Source: Companilactobacillus insicii (GTDB lineage Bacteria; Bacillota; Bacilli; Lactobacillales; Lactobacillaceae). From it: 64,000 nt of DNA. Positions 52,962 to 61,985 of this stretch are shown piece after piece; position 1 is the stretch's first letter, and every line of letters starts with the position of its first letter. Below the pieces are notes generated by a model. The model was given only the letters and a program-made list of their open reading frames with translations. It did no database searches and was not told where the DNA came from. The position numbers were made by a program, and so were the translations under genes. Location: NCBI RefSeq assembly GCF_003946015.1, contig NZ_RHNU01000007.1:1-64000 (forward strand), in the 5' to 3' direction.

Positions 52962-55562
52962 TTACAATGTATTACTTAGGCACCAATCAATTGTTCCGGT
53001 ATAAATACCACCAACTGGATTAGGTAGAACATTCAAGAGAATACCTTCATCAGATTCCCAACTTCCACTAATATCTCGATCATACGTTAGTTCTTCTTTT
53101 TGATGATCAATCAAAACGTAGGAATCCATATTTTGAATATCCTTATTTGAATCTACAAAAACAACGTTTCCGTTCAAAGTACCAACACTATTACCAGACG
53201 TATCCTTACCAACCATATCTTCAGCTTTGGCCGATAAAGTCCAATCAGACTCAATGCTGCTAACGTTTAGCTTCCAATCTCCTGCACGTCTGACCAACCT
53301 AGATTCACCACTAGTATTGATTGACTTAAATGAATAATTCTTATTAGAAATCAAGCTAGCTGATTTTGTAACGTAATTCAAAGTATACGTGATTACATTT
53401 GAATCCCTGTCACGCTCATTCTTAACATAAACTTCAATTTGATACTTTCCCGCTTCAGTAATTCCTAAACTATCAATCGAGAAAGTTTGAACGAAGTCTT
53501 GCGCAGTAACTCCGGAGAAACTCTCTTGAATTGGCGCACTAATGTTATCTTTGATAACTTCTGTCCCATCTTCACTTAAAACTTTCATATGCCATGTTAA
53601 ATTCGTACTATTAAAAATCAAACTATCATTATACGTAACATGGGCCGGCATACTAACAGTCCCCACTGATTGTATTGCCGTTAAATCTGGATTATTAGTC
53701 GATAAAACTGGATCAACACTTGTCACATCGACGTCATAAGTTAACACATTAGAAGAAATACCATTTTGGTCCACGACTTGAATATTAACTGTATGATGAC
53801 CAACAGACAATTTATTTTCATCAGAATAATCTATTGAAAATACACCATCTTTACTTGCGGTGTCCTTAGTAATAATCGGATCACCATTATCGATTGTCAG
53901 TAATATCGACATATTTTCATTCTTTATAACTGTGGAATCATCATATGACATTGTTCCCGCAAAATTAACTGAATCACCTATTGATACAGTCTGGTTTTGT
54001 GGTGAAGTAGACTTGATAGACAAGTGACGTGGCTCAGATACTATATAAAAGTTAGGAGTGTTCACATCATCCTTGTACAGATCACCTTTAATTAAGGCAT
54101 GTGCACTAGCAACCGTAGTTTTACTAGAACCATCTGCAATTTTTGTAATACCTGTTACTTCGATTTTGGCTCCATTAAGTCCATTATTTAAGCCACGGCC
54201 TAATTTGTGACTCAATACACCAGCATTAACTTCACTAGCAGGAATCGGTTCAGTCTTTCCATCTGAATAAACAACATTACCGATATTTCCAGTCGTATTG
54301 TAAATAATATTCTTAGGTAAGTTAATCGTGGCTACAGTATTGAGCAGGTCATTTTGACCAGATAAGTAATTCACATTATAACTGAACTTTATCAAATTGT
54401 TATTATAACTTTTGGCGTCACCTTCTTTAATCTCACGATTACCTTGAGATACGTTATAAACTTTTACCTCTGAGCTAGCGTTTACTAGCGATGGCATCGT
54501 TTCAAAAACCGCCATATTTAACGACGCATTATCACCTGTCGAACCGGTTAGTCCATAACGTAGTTTGGTATCCGTAACTCCATTCTCATCTTTAGCGAAG
54601 TTAAAGTTACTTAATTCCAGCGGAACAGTCTTAGAAAAGGGTTGATCATTTGGAGTCGTCAACATTGAGCCAGGCTCACCGTTAGTCTTCTTATCATTAA
54701 AGGTATAAGTTAAGGTCGCTACGGTACCAGTTACTGGTGGCTTATAATCTATGGACAAATGATGCCACGAATTGTCACCGGTCGTACCATTAGTTAAGTT
54801 CAAGAATTCCTTAGTATCCTTATGAACCATTTTATAGACACTCCCATTGGTCCAATCGTATTGATAAGTACTCATTTTGGCAGGATAATTCCAGGCAATA
54901 TGTTGATTACCATCAATTGTGGATTCAAAATCATAATCAAAATAACTTCCTTTACCTGCAGTAGTAGTTCGATTTAAAAAAGTATCAAACTCTAATGCCC
55001 ATGAATTCTGAATAGCACCCTCAGCTATTTCTGTAGAATTTTGATTCTGATTGGTAATAACATCCGGTCCCCATACTCCAAGGGTCTCACCAGGCTTTGG
55101 AACTCCCCTAGACTTGGAGATTGCATCGGGGCCACCATTTTGGAAGACTAACGCGATCCCATCAGCTGGATTAACAGTATGTCCAAAATACAACCACATA
55201 GATAATTTCTGCGGTATAGCAGTATCAATATAATTTCCCTTATCGTTATCACTCCAAATAGAACTCAATTGTTTAATATCATTCGTCAGTTGCACAGCAT
55301 CAGAGTCCGGATACTTTGGATTTTGCCCCCTAATTATCTTAGCGTTATTGGGTACACTATCAGAAAACTTATCAACATAAGTGAAATAAGAATTGCTAGC
55401 ATCGTTGTTAGTTAACGACAATCCTTGTGGCGTTGCTGCACGCCCCTCTATATCGGATAAAAGATCTCCGTGTACATCAGTAGTAGAAAATTTCATAAAA
55501 ACAAGTAAACCAAATAGAATAGTGCCTAATATAGGCACTATCGAATTTTTATTATTCCTCAT
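52962..55562 (-). CDS. Lectin-WxL surface protein 6
   Basis: An 866-aa protein: signal segment (1 to about 30), L-type lectin domain (KLSMWLYFGHTV, DGIALVFQNGG, GETLGVWGPDV, NSWALEFDTFLN, QHIAWNYPA, LRYGLTGSTG), stalk (NNNLIKFSYNVNYLSGQNDL), two Ig-like modules (FAGTMSYDDSTVI, and a second after DVDVTSVDPVL) and a WxL domain (WTLSAKAEDM and IDWCLSNTL). The second WxL motif is WCL, with a Cys, unlike its paralogues. ATG at 55562 after GGGAGGG; the frame nine codons upstream is not needed. Most similar in plan to proteins 3 and 7. Confidence 0.87.
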   Translation of the reverse strand: MRNNKNSIVPILGTILFGLLVFMKFSTTDVHGDLLSDIEGRAATPQGLSLTNNDASNSYFTYVDKFSDSVPNNAKIIRGQNPKYPDSDAVQLTNDIKQLSSIWSDNDKGNYIDTAIPQKLSMWLYFGHTVNPADGIALVFQNGGPDAISKSRGVPKPGETLGVWGPDVITNQNQNSTEIAEGAIQNSWALEFDTFLNRTTTAGKGSYFDYDFESTIDGNQHIAWNYPAKMSTYQYDWTNGSVYKMVHKDTKEFLNLTNGTTGDNSWHHLSIDYKPPVTGTVATLTYTFNDKKTNGEPGSMLTTPNDQPFSKTVPLELSNFNFAKDENGVTDTKLRYGLTGSTGDNASLNMAVFETMPSLVNASSEVKVYNVSQGNREIKEGDAKSYNNNLIKFSYNVNYLSGQNDLLNTVATINLPKNIIYNTTGNIGNVVYSDGKTEPIPASEVNAGVLSHKLGRGLNNGLNGAKIEVTGITKIADGSSKTTVASAHALIKGDLYKDDVNTPNFYIVSEPRHLSIKSTSPQNQTVSIGDSVNFAGTMSYDDSTVIKNENMSILLTIDNGDPIITKDTASKDGVFSIDYSDENKLSVGHHTVNIQVVDQNGISSNVLTYDVDVTSVDPVLSTNNPDLTAIQSVGTVSMPAHVTYNDSLIFNSTNLTWHMKVLSEDGTEVIKDNISAPIQESFSGVTAQDFVQTFSIDSLGITEAGKYQIEVYVKNERDRDSNVITYTLNYVTKSASLISNKNYSFKSINTSGESRLVRRAGDWKLNVSSIESDWTLSAKAEDMVGKDTSGNSVGTLNGNVVFVDSNKDIQNMDSYVLIDHQKEELTYDRDISGSWESDEGILLNVLPNPVGGIYTGTIDWCLSNTL

Positions 55563-55589
55563 TGGGTTCCCTCCCATTGCAAAAAACAT

Positions 55590-55943
55590 ATTTATATTTT
55601 ATGTGGTAAAAATATGCTCTCTATTACAATATCGTAAATTATTTTATAATTGGTTTCATAAAATGTAATAAAGAATTACAAAAGATGACATTTTTTAATT
55701 AAAATATGATTTATAAATAAAGTTATGTTTGGAAATATTTATATAAATATATATTTTTAAAACATAAATAAAATATTTTATATAATAAGAAGAAACTCAA
55801 TATATGTGATTTTGACATAATTATAAAATTTATAGCGTAAACGCAAGATCAATCACAACTTCTTCCGTTTAACACAAATACCCCCACATTTACTTACGTA
55901 AATGTGAGGGCATTTGTTTAAACGTGCTTTATCACGCTCTATA
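55590..55943. other. 354-bp intergenic region, AT-rich
   Basis: No gene. From 55590 to 55830 the sequence is very AT-rich and shows no convincing promoter or terminator; the right end carries the structured 3' element of lectin-WxL gene 7. Confidence 0.7.
55835..55942 (-). repeat. Structured 3' element, variant after lectin-WxL gene 7
   Basis: It shares the CAACTTCTTCCG block with the other elements and has CGTTTAA / TTAAACG as middle stem and a long apical hairpin (CCCCCACATTTAC / GTAAATGTGAGGG). It begins 1-2 nt past the TAA at 55944-55946. Confidence 0.78.
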
Positions 55944-58900
55944 TTAAATACTATCAACCAAATTCCAATCAATAGTACCTGCAAATGTACCTGAAACTGT
56001 GGACGAATGAAGATCCAACAAGACTCCCTTATTGTCACTCCAATCAGAAACATCAGTCTTCTTAAGTTCTGGGCTACCAGAATCATCAGAGGCAATTTCT
56101 TGGCCATCCAATACATGAGATTGACCATTATTATCAACAAATACCAAATTACCATCTAACTTAGTCTTGGTATTGTCTTCATTAGTCTTATAAAAGTCAC
56201 TACCAGTAGCTGACAAACTCCAATTAGTCTTATAACTCTCAACGTTTAAATTCCACTTACCATTACGTTGAACAATGCCATTAGTAGTTCCATACATCTC
56301 TGTGGTCTTGAAACTGTAATCTCCCGAATTTAGTTGCAAGAGTTTATCAAGATAATTAAAAGTATAGTTTAGAACATTAGACTTACGGCCATACACATCA
56401 GTGGCTAAAACATTCATATTATACTTTTGAGTACTAGAAGGCGTGATATTCCAATCATTCAAATCTCCAGTCAAGTTCATATCCTGAGAACCACTGACAC
56501 TTATCTGTGATAATGTCGAAGATGCAACTTTGTTGATATTATTTGAATCAACTGAGAATTTGAAATTATCTCTCCTATATTCATAATTATCCGGCATGCT
56601 GATTGTAGCAGGAACTTCAAAATCAGAATCCAAAAATGTCTTATCTGACTCATCAGTCTTCAACTCTGGCGTAGCCTCTGGAACATTGACTGTATAAGTT
56701 ACTGGTTTGGCCTCATGTTTACCTGGATCAACGATCCTAAGCGTTACAATATTAGTTCCTAATTTTAATAAGCCCTTTTCATAGCTGGAATTTGAAACAT
56801 AATCATCATAAGTAACTGATTGTGCTGTTCCAGAATTCATGTCATAAGCATAAGGTTTCAAGTCAATCGAGAATTTACCATTTGAATCGACCGTCGTATC
56901 GAACTCTTTTTCATCCGACTTAGTCAAATCAGAATAAGTAACCGTAGCATATATCTTAGTAGTACCACTTTCAATTGAAGAACCATTACTATGAGTCAAT
57001 GTACCTGATAATGGGACGGGTTCATCATCCGAGACATCAACCGTTGAATTGTCCGCTTTCGCATTCAAAGTAACATCATTAACAGTTACATGGTATGTCA
57101 AAGTATTAGATGTATTGTAATTCTTATCCATAGCGTAAACAGTTATGTCGTGTTTACCAGGCTTCAATAATGATTCATTCCCCTGATATGGGATTGATAA
57201 TATGAATGGAATTGTAAGTCCTTGATTGTCATCTGTATAAGCTCCAACAATAGGATCATGACCATCAATGCTACTGTAATACTTAACATCAGTATCATGG
57301 ATCACGCTATTGTCACTATAATTGTTTGTACCTGTTAATTGGATATTTTTTCCACCATCAACATCTATCGTATCTTTGTTAGTATTCAAAACCATTTTTT
57401 TAGAGGGAGAAATTGTGAATGCAGCTGTATTAATATCACCCTTGTACAAATCACCAGCCAAGACTGAGTGAGTTGTTGCTACATCAGTAGCTACATCAGA
57501 TCCATTTGATTGTGATATTTTAGCATTCGCAAATATTTTGATTTTTGCTGAATTGAGGGAATTATTCAGACTTTTAGATAAAGTATGTTTTACAACACCA
57601 TTATTATTTTCACTAGCAGGGATATCTTCTGTTGTACCATCCGCATATTCAATTTGGCCAATGTTGCCATCAGTTGCATAAGTCATATTACTTGGTAGAT
57701 TTATTGTGGCAATTATCTTGTTTAAATCTTTTTCACCGGATTCATAGTTTAAATTATAGTTGAACTGCATTTTATCGCCATCATGAACATTCTTATCACC
57801 ATCTTCAATCAAACGTTTATTTTGAGTAACATCATAAATTTTAGATTCACTATTTGCTTCTACCAATGAGGGCATTGTTTCAAATACGGCAAAGTTAGTA
57901 GAGGAAGTCTGACCTGTAGAACCCGTAAATCCATAGCGTAATTTAGTTTGTGTTACACCATTAGCATCTTTTGCAAAATGAAACTTTGATAAATCAATAT
58001 TTTCAATTTGTGTGATTTCAGAACCGGAAGTAGCTGGTTTATTACTACCATCATAATTCTTATCATTAAAATGATACGTTAATGTAGCATCGTCACCAGC
58101 TGATACAGGTGGCTCATAATCAATTGTCAAATGATGCCATGCACTTTTCGGGTTATCAAATCCTGACAATTGAAGATTACTATGCAAATTATTGTGAACC
58201 ATAGAATAATAATATCCTGAACTACTATTACCATATCTTTTATACGTGCTACCTTCTCCAGGATATCCACTAGCAATATGTTGCTTTCCTTTGAGATAAG
58301 TTTCAATACCTGCATCATAATAAGTGCCTCGTCCGGGAAGCGAATCTGTATTCGAATAAGTATCAAATTCTAACGCCCAGCTATTTTGAATAGCGCTCTT
58401 GGCTAAAGCATCAGAACTACTTTGATTTTTATCGGTATCAACTGCCCATACACCCATAGTTTCACCCTTACCAGCTTCACCAGCCTTACTATCACCATTA
58501 TCATTATCTACTGGATTAATGGCAATCGCATCAGGACCTCCATTTTGCAAGACAAATGCTATACCATCACCTGCAGTAGGAGCTGATACTATACCAAAAT
58601 ACAACCACATAGACATTGTCTGATGCTTAGTCGTATCTAAATAATTTCCTTTATCATTGTCACTCCAAATAGAACTTACTTGATGAGTTGCATCAGTAAG
58701 CTGGACCATATCAGAATCCGGATACTCCGCATTAGGACCCCTATATATCATCGCACTATTAGTAGTGGCACCACTTGTACCCAAAGTATTAACCTTAGTA
58801 AAAAAGGATTCACTTCCACCAGAATCATCTAAGGACAATCCTTGTGGTGCACTTTTTCGCGCCGCTAAATCGATCACATTTATAGCTTTAGCCACTCTAG

Positions 58901-58979
58901 TATTTAAAGAAAGAGTTAAAGCAATACTAGCAAATACAAAAAATACAATATAAAATAGTCTAATTTTATTTATCCTCAA
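55944..58979 (-). CDS. Lectin-WxL surface protein 7
   Basis: A 1011-aa protein: signal peptide (1 to about 30, cut near AKA), L-type lectin domain (TMSMWLYFGIVS, DGIAFVLQNGG, GETMGVWAVDT, NSWALEFDTYSN, QHIASGYPGEG, LRYGFTGSTG), stalk (HDGDKMQFNYNLNYESGEKDL), four Ig-like modules (for example LTGTNNYSDNSVI and LSGTLTHSNGSSI) and a WxL domain (WSLSATGSDF and IDWNLVDSI). In the IAWNYP motif the Trp-Asn pair has become SG. The start is TTG at 58979 with AGGGGAG at 8 nt; the open frame goes six codons further, over this site. First gene of the array in transcription order. Confidence 0.87.
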   Translation of the reverse strand: MRINKIRLFYIVFFVFASIALTLSLNTRVAKAINVIDLAARKSAPQGLSLDDSGGSESFFTKVNTLGTSGATTNSAMIYRGPNAEYPDSDMVQLTDATHQVSSIWSDNDKGNYLDTTKHQTMSMWLYFGIVSAPTAGDGIAFVLQNGGPDAIAINPVDNDNGDSKAGEAGKGETMGVWAVDTDKNQSSSDALAKSAIQNSWALEFDTYSNTDSLPGRGTYYDAGIETYLKGKQHIASGYPGEGSTYKRYGNSSSGYYYSMVHNNLHSNLQLSGFDNPKSAWHHLTIDYEPPVSAGDDATLTYHFNDKNYDGSNKPATSGSEITQIENIDLSKFHFAKDANGVTQTKLRYGFTGSTGQTSSTNFAVFETMPSLVEANSESKIYDVTQNKRLIEDGDKNVHDGDKMQFNYNLNYESGEKDLNKIIATINLPSNMTYATDGNIGQIEYADGTTEDIPASENNNGVVKHTLSKSLNNSLNSAKIKIFANAKISQSNGSDVATDVATTHSVLAGDLYKGDINTAAFTISPSKKMVLNTNKDTIDVDGGKNIQLTGTNNYSDNSVIHDTDVKYYSSIDGHDPIVGAYTDDNQGLTIPFILSIPYQGNESLLKPGKHDITVYAMDKNYNTSNTLTYHVTVNDVTLNAKADNSTVDVSDDEPVPLSGTLTHSNGSSIESGTTKIYATVTYSDLTKSDEKEFDTTVDSNGKFSIDLKPYAYDMNSGTAQSVTYDDYVSNSSYEKGLLKLGTNIVTLRIVDPGKHEAKPVTYTVNVPEATPELKTDESDKTFLDSDFEVPATISMPDNYEYRRDNFKFSVDSNNINKVASSTLSQISVSGSQDMNLTGDLNDWNITPSSTQKYNMNVLATDVYGRKSNVLNYTFNYLDKLLQLNSGDYSFKTTEMYGTTNGIVQRNGKWNLNVESYKTNWSLSATGSDFYKTNEDNTKTKLDGNLVFVDNNGQSHVLDGQEIASDDSGSPELKKTDVSDWSDNKGVLLDLHSSTVSGTFAGTIDWNLVDSI

Positions 58980-59102
58980 TGTAATTTCTCCCCTCAAAGA
59001 AATTATTATATTTTGTTATAAATATCATACTATAGAGTTGGCATGTATTTTTTCCAATAATTTGCTTTAATTATTTCCTAAAATGAAAAAAATTATATTT
59101 TG

Positions 59103-59146
59103 CAAAAAAAAACAACCATTTAATGGATTAATTCCACTAAATGGTT
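59103..59146 (-). terminator. Terminator of prs
   Basis: A stem AACCATTTA / TAAATGGTT with a long A-run on the plus strand, so a T-run on the minus strand, right after the stop at 59158. Confidence 0.82.
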
Positions 59147-59157
59147 ATTAATTTTTG

Positions 59158-60141
59158 CTATTTAATTACTGTATATCCGTCACGAACTTCAAATAATGAA
59201 CTAGTTGATTCGTCCATTTCTGTCATTCTGATTGAATCTCCAAGTAAATCAGTAACTGAAAGAATCTTTAATTTATCAAACTTGCAATCGTCAGGCACAA
59301 CGATTGAGTCTGTAACGACAATTTCTTTTAATTCCGAATTTTGCAAATCTTTTGCAGCATTTTCTGAGAAAATTGGGTGGGTAGCAGCGGCATAAACATC
59401 GATTGCTCCAGCTTTCTTCAATGCTTCTGCACTATTTATCATTCTTGTACCAGTATCAATCAAGTCATCTACGATAACACAATGTTTGCCTTCCACATCA
59501 CCAATGACACCCGGAACAATATCTTCCATTTCATTTGATCTTTGATCAACAATAGCGATTTGTGAACCGAATACTTCAGCTAATGAACGAGCACGTTTCA
59601 TAGAATTATGATCAGGTGCTACGAAGACAAAATCGTCCTGTTTGTCGTCCATCTTATCCATGAAGTACTTAGCAAAGATTGGCATTGCACGTAAGTGATC
59701 AACAGGAATATCAAAGAATCCTTGAATTTGATCAGCATGCATATCAAGTGCAATAACGCGGTCAACCCCGCCCATTTCTAGTAAGTTAGAGAATAACTTA
59801 GCTGAAATTGGTTCACGTGCACGTGACTTTCTGTCTGAACGTGTATATGCGAAGTAAGGTAATACACAAATAATTTGTTTTGTACTTGCACGTCTTAGAG
59901 CATCAACGGCAATCATCAATTCCATGAAGTTATCATTAACTGGATCTGAAACTGAATGAATGATATAAACGTCTTTTCCACGAATACTCTCGTTGATTTG
60001 AATATTGATTTCTCCATCCGCAAAGTGAGAAACGGAAGCGTCCAATAGTGGCACGTCCATATATTCAGAAATTCTCTTGGCTAATGGCTTATTACCATTC
60101 AAAGAAAGTAAAGCAATTTTATCTAATGATGTATTAGACAT
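59158..60141 (-). CDS. prs: Ribose-phosphate pyrophosphokinase
   Basis: A 327-aa class I PRPP synthase that makes PRPP from ribose 5-phosphate and ATP for nucleotide, His and Trp synthesis. Visible motifs: the ATP flexible loop RSDRKSRAREPISAKLF, the metal-binding DMHADQIQGFF and the PRPP loop VDDLIDTGTRM. The ATG at 60141 has GGAGG about 11 nt upstream; the TTG six codons earlier overlaps that site. Located 20 bp after yueI and probably co-transcribed. In the C-terminal part the usual Glu/Lys residues look normal; a second prs elsewhere in the genome cannot be excluded. Confidence 0.95.
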   Translation of the reverse strand: MSNTSLDKIALLSLNGNKPLAKRISEYMDVPLLDASVSHFADGEINIQINESIRGKDVYIIHSVSDPVNDNFMELMIAVDALRRASTKQIICVLPYFAYTRSDRKSRAREPISAKLFSNLLEMGGVDRVIALDMHADQIQGFFDIPVDHLRAMPIFAKYFMDKMDDKQDDFVFVAPDHNSMKRARSLAEVFGSQIAIVDQRSNEMEDIVPGVIGDVEGKHCVIVDDLIDTGTRMINSAEALKKAGAIDVYAAATHPIFSENAAKDLQNSELKEIVVTDSIVVPDDCKFDKLKILSVTDLLGDSIRMTEMDESTSSLFEVRDGYTVIK

Positions 60142-60161
60142 ATCTGGTCTGTCCTCCAAAA

Positions 60162-60542
60162 TTATATTAATACTGGTCGATCAATGGGCTTACTTTCGTC
60201 AGCAATCACAAGTCCCATATCATTATCCGTCATGACACGTTCCTTATTGCGTACGGCAGACTGCGAGACGATTGTAAACTTATAGTTCAATTTTACACTT
60301 AATTGAAGGTACTTATCCAGTATATACGAGTCAATTTTACCATTTAAATACAAATGATATTGCGGATATTTCTTCATAACGTTTTCAACAGTCTTCAAAT
60401 TATCCGGATTTTTGAGTTGTGCGATCGTCAAAGCAATCCCAACACGCTCAGCAAAGTTACCTAAAAACTTATTCTTTTCGTCCGGCTTTAATTGCGGCTT
60501 GCCAAAAACATTTTTCTTAATATAATCCTCAACACTAGTCAT
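60162..60542 (-). CDS. YueI-family protein (DUF1694)
   Basis: The 126-aa protein fits the YueI/DUF1694 family in length and pattern: FGKPQLKPDEKNKFLGNFAERVGIALTIAQ at residues 14-43, then YHLYLNGKID and the conserved end NKERVMTDNDMGLVIADESKPIDRPVLI. Function is unknown; the fold resembles a small nucleotide-binding or ribosomal-type protein. Upstream of prs and probably co-transcribed with it. Confidence 0.85.
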   Translation of the reverse strand: MTSVEDYIKKNVFGKPQLKPDEKNKFLGNFAERVGIALTIAQLKNPDNLKTVENVMKKYPQYHLYLNGKIDSYILDKYLQLSVKLNYKFTIVSQSAVRNKERVMTDNDMGLVIADESKPIDRPVLI

Positions 60543-60625
60543 TGATTTCCACCTTTCGAATTGTTATTCCTATTATACATACTATGATAACGGTATAATA
60601 GTGATAAAGAAAGGATGTGTTATCT

Positions 60626-60865
60626 ATGGATGAAATGGTATTTTTTAACCCTGGTGACGCAATTGCTAACTCAAAAGATTTTGGAGAGGCAGTTCGTGGA
60701 GCACAAATTTATAAAGCTAAAGATCCTTATGAATCATCCTTAATAGTTGCCGAAGATGTTTCTGACAAGAAGAGTTTTGTCGTCTACTTCGCTAAGGATG
60801 AGAAATCTAAATCTAAAGATTCAGATGAATCAGTAATTCCCTATCATTTGAAGAAAAAAATCTAG
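60626..60865 (+). CDS. Small hypothetical protein
   Basis: A 79-aa soluble protein that I do not recognise. It starts MDEMVFFNPGDAIANSKDFGEAVRGAQIY, continues with a beta-strand pattern (SSLIVAEDVSDKKSFVVYFAK) and ends in a Lys/Ser/Asp-rich tail. The ATG at 60626 has AAAGGA 10 nt upstream. The stop overlaps the stop of the convergent YeiH gene in the palindrome TCTAGA. It is probably real, because it has a good ribosome binding site and normal codon use. Confidence 0.7.
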   Translation: MDEMVFFNPGDAIANSKDFGEAVRGAQIYKAKDPYESSLIVAEDVSDKKSFVVYFAKDEKSKSKDSDESVIPYHLKKKI

Positions 60866-61887
60866 ATTTTCAACAAAGTGATAAATAGTAATGCTGCAAC
60901 CGTCTGCACACTTCCAACTGCTAATCCGTATGCTAAAAACTTAGGACCTTCTTTTAAGAACTTAGCCAAGTTCAAGCGCAAACCAATGGCAGCTAAGGCA
61001 GTAGTTTCAAACCAAGTACTAATTACGTGAGCACTATCGCCGAATATTTCGGGCATCGTAGTTGTACTATTAATAATGCAAATGATCAAGAATGCCAAAA
61101 CATACCATGGAATCGGCATTCTTGTTTTTTTATGTCTAGTTACAGTCACTTGAGTACCATGATTAACTTTCTTTTCGAAGAAAAATACTACTGCTACTAA
61201 CATAATAATTCTGGTTATCTTAAACAGCATGGCATATTTAACTGTTTGAGAATCAATCAAGCTGGCACCTGCAACTACTTGTCCAACTGACTGCAAAGTA
61301 CCACCTAACAAGGCACTCTTACTCAACAAGTCATTACCAAAAACCGCTAATCCTAAGAATGGTAATGTCAGCATCATTACTGTTCCTAGTAAATTTACTA
61401 ATGTAATTATCTGTCCTTTTTCTTCATCATCAGCATCGATTGCTGGAGCAATTGCACCAATAGCTGAAGAACCACAGACGGCATTGCCACCTGCCATCAT
61501 CAATGACATTTTTTCACTAAAACCTAACTTGCGTCCTATTGCATAAGCTGAAATAATAACAATAGTCATCATCATAATTATATATGCCAATCCCGGTATA
61601 CCCATTTCAGCAATCGTTTGGAATGTAACGGTAAATCCTAATAGAACAACCGAATACTCTAACAGTTTGCTCTCAGAGAACTTAGTCCCAACAGCTAATC
61701 CAGACTGTTTGAAGAACGTATTCCCCAGAATAATACCTAATAATATTGCAATCGTCGCACCACCTAAACTCGGTAACCAAATTGCCAACACCTTTGCAAT
61801 GATAGCTACCACAACTGACAATCCTAGTCCTGGTAAGGTTGCAACAACTTTTTGCATTCTTGTATCCTTACTAGTCTCTAAATCCAT
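60862..61887 (-). CDS. YeiH-family putative sulfate exporter (membrane protein)
   Basis: A 341-aa protein with about ten membrane helices. Family features are LPSLGGATIAILLGIILGN, the GGNAVCGSSAIGAIAPAIDADDEEKG segment (residues about 132-158) and the final helices with AIGLRLNLAKFLKEGPK. The family (UPF0324/YeiH) is often called sulfate exporter by its link to CysL-type LysR regulators, and a LysR gene is divergent here. Substrate remains inferred. GGAGG is upstream of the ATG. Confidence 0.88.
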   Translation of the reverse strand: MDLETSKDTRMQKVVATLPGLGLSVVVAIIAKVLAIWLPSLGGATIAILLGIILGNTFFKQSGLAVGTKFSESKLLEYSVVLLGFTVTFQTIAEMGIPGLAYIIMMMTIVIISAYAIGRKLGFSEKMSLMMAGGNAVCGSSAIGAIAPAIDADDEEKGQIITLVNLLGTVMMLTLPFLGLAVFGNDLLSKSALLGGTLQSVGQVVAGASLIDSQTVKYAMLFKITRIIMLVAVVFFFEKKVNHGTQVTVTRHKKTRMPIPWYVLAFLIICIINSTTTMPEIFGDSAHVISTWFETTALAAIGLRLNLAKFLKEGPKFLAYGLAVGSVQTVAALLFITLLKI

Positions 61888-61935
61888 ATACTTAACCTCC
61901 TATATCAGTCTCTTAAGTATATAGGTAGAAATACG

Positions 61936-61958
61936 ATTAATTTATTAAATAAACTAAT
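61936..61958. promoter_or_regulatory. Near-perfect palindrome between yeiH-like and lysR-like genes
   Basis: A 23-bp palindrome (10 of 11 pairs match) lies in the middle of the 98-bp divergent region. LysR regulators bind interrupted dyads in such places, so this is the best candidate for the operator of both genes. Confidence 0.5.
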
Positions 61959-61985
61959 AGCTTCCATTAATAATTCTGATAGGAG

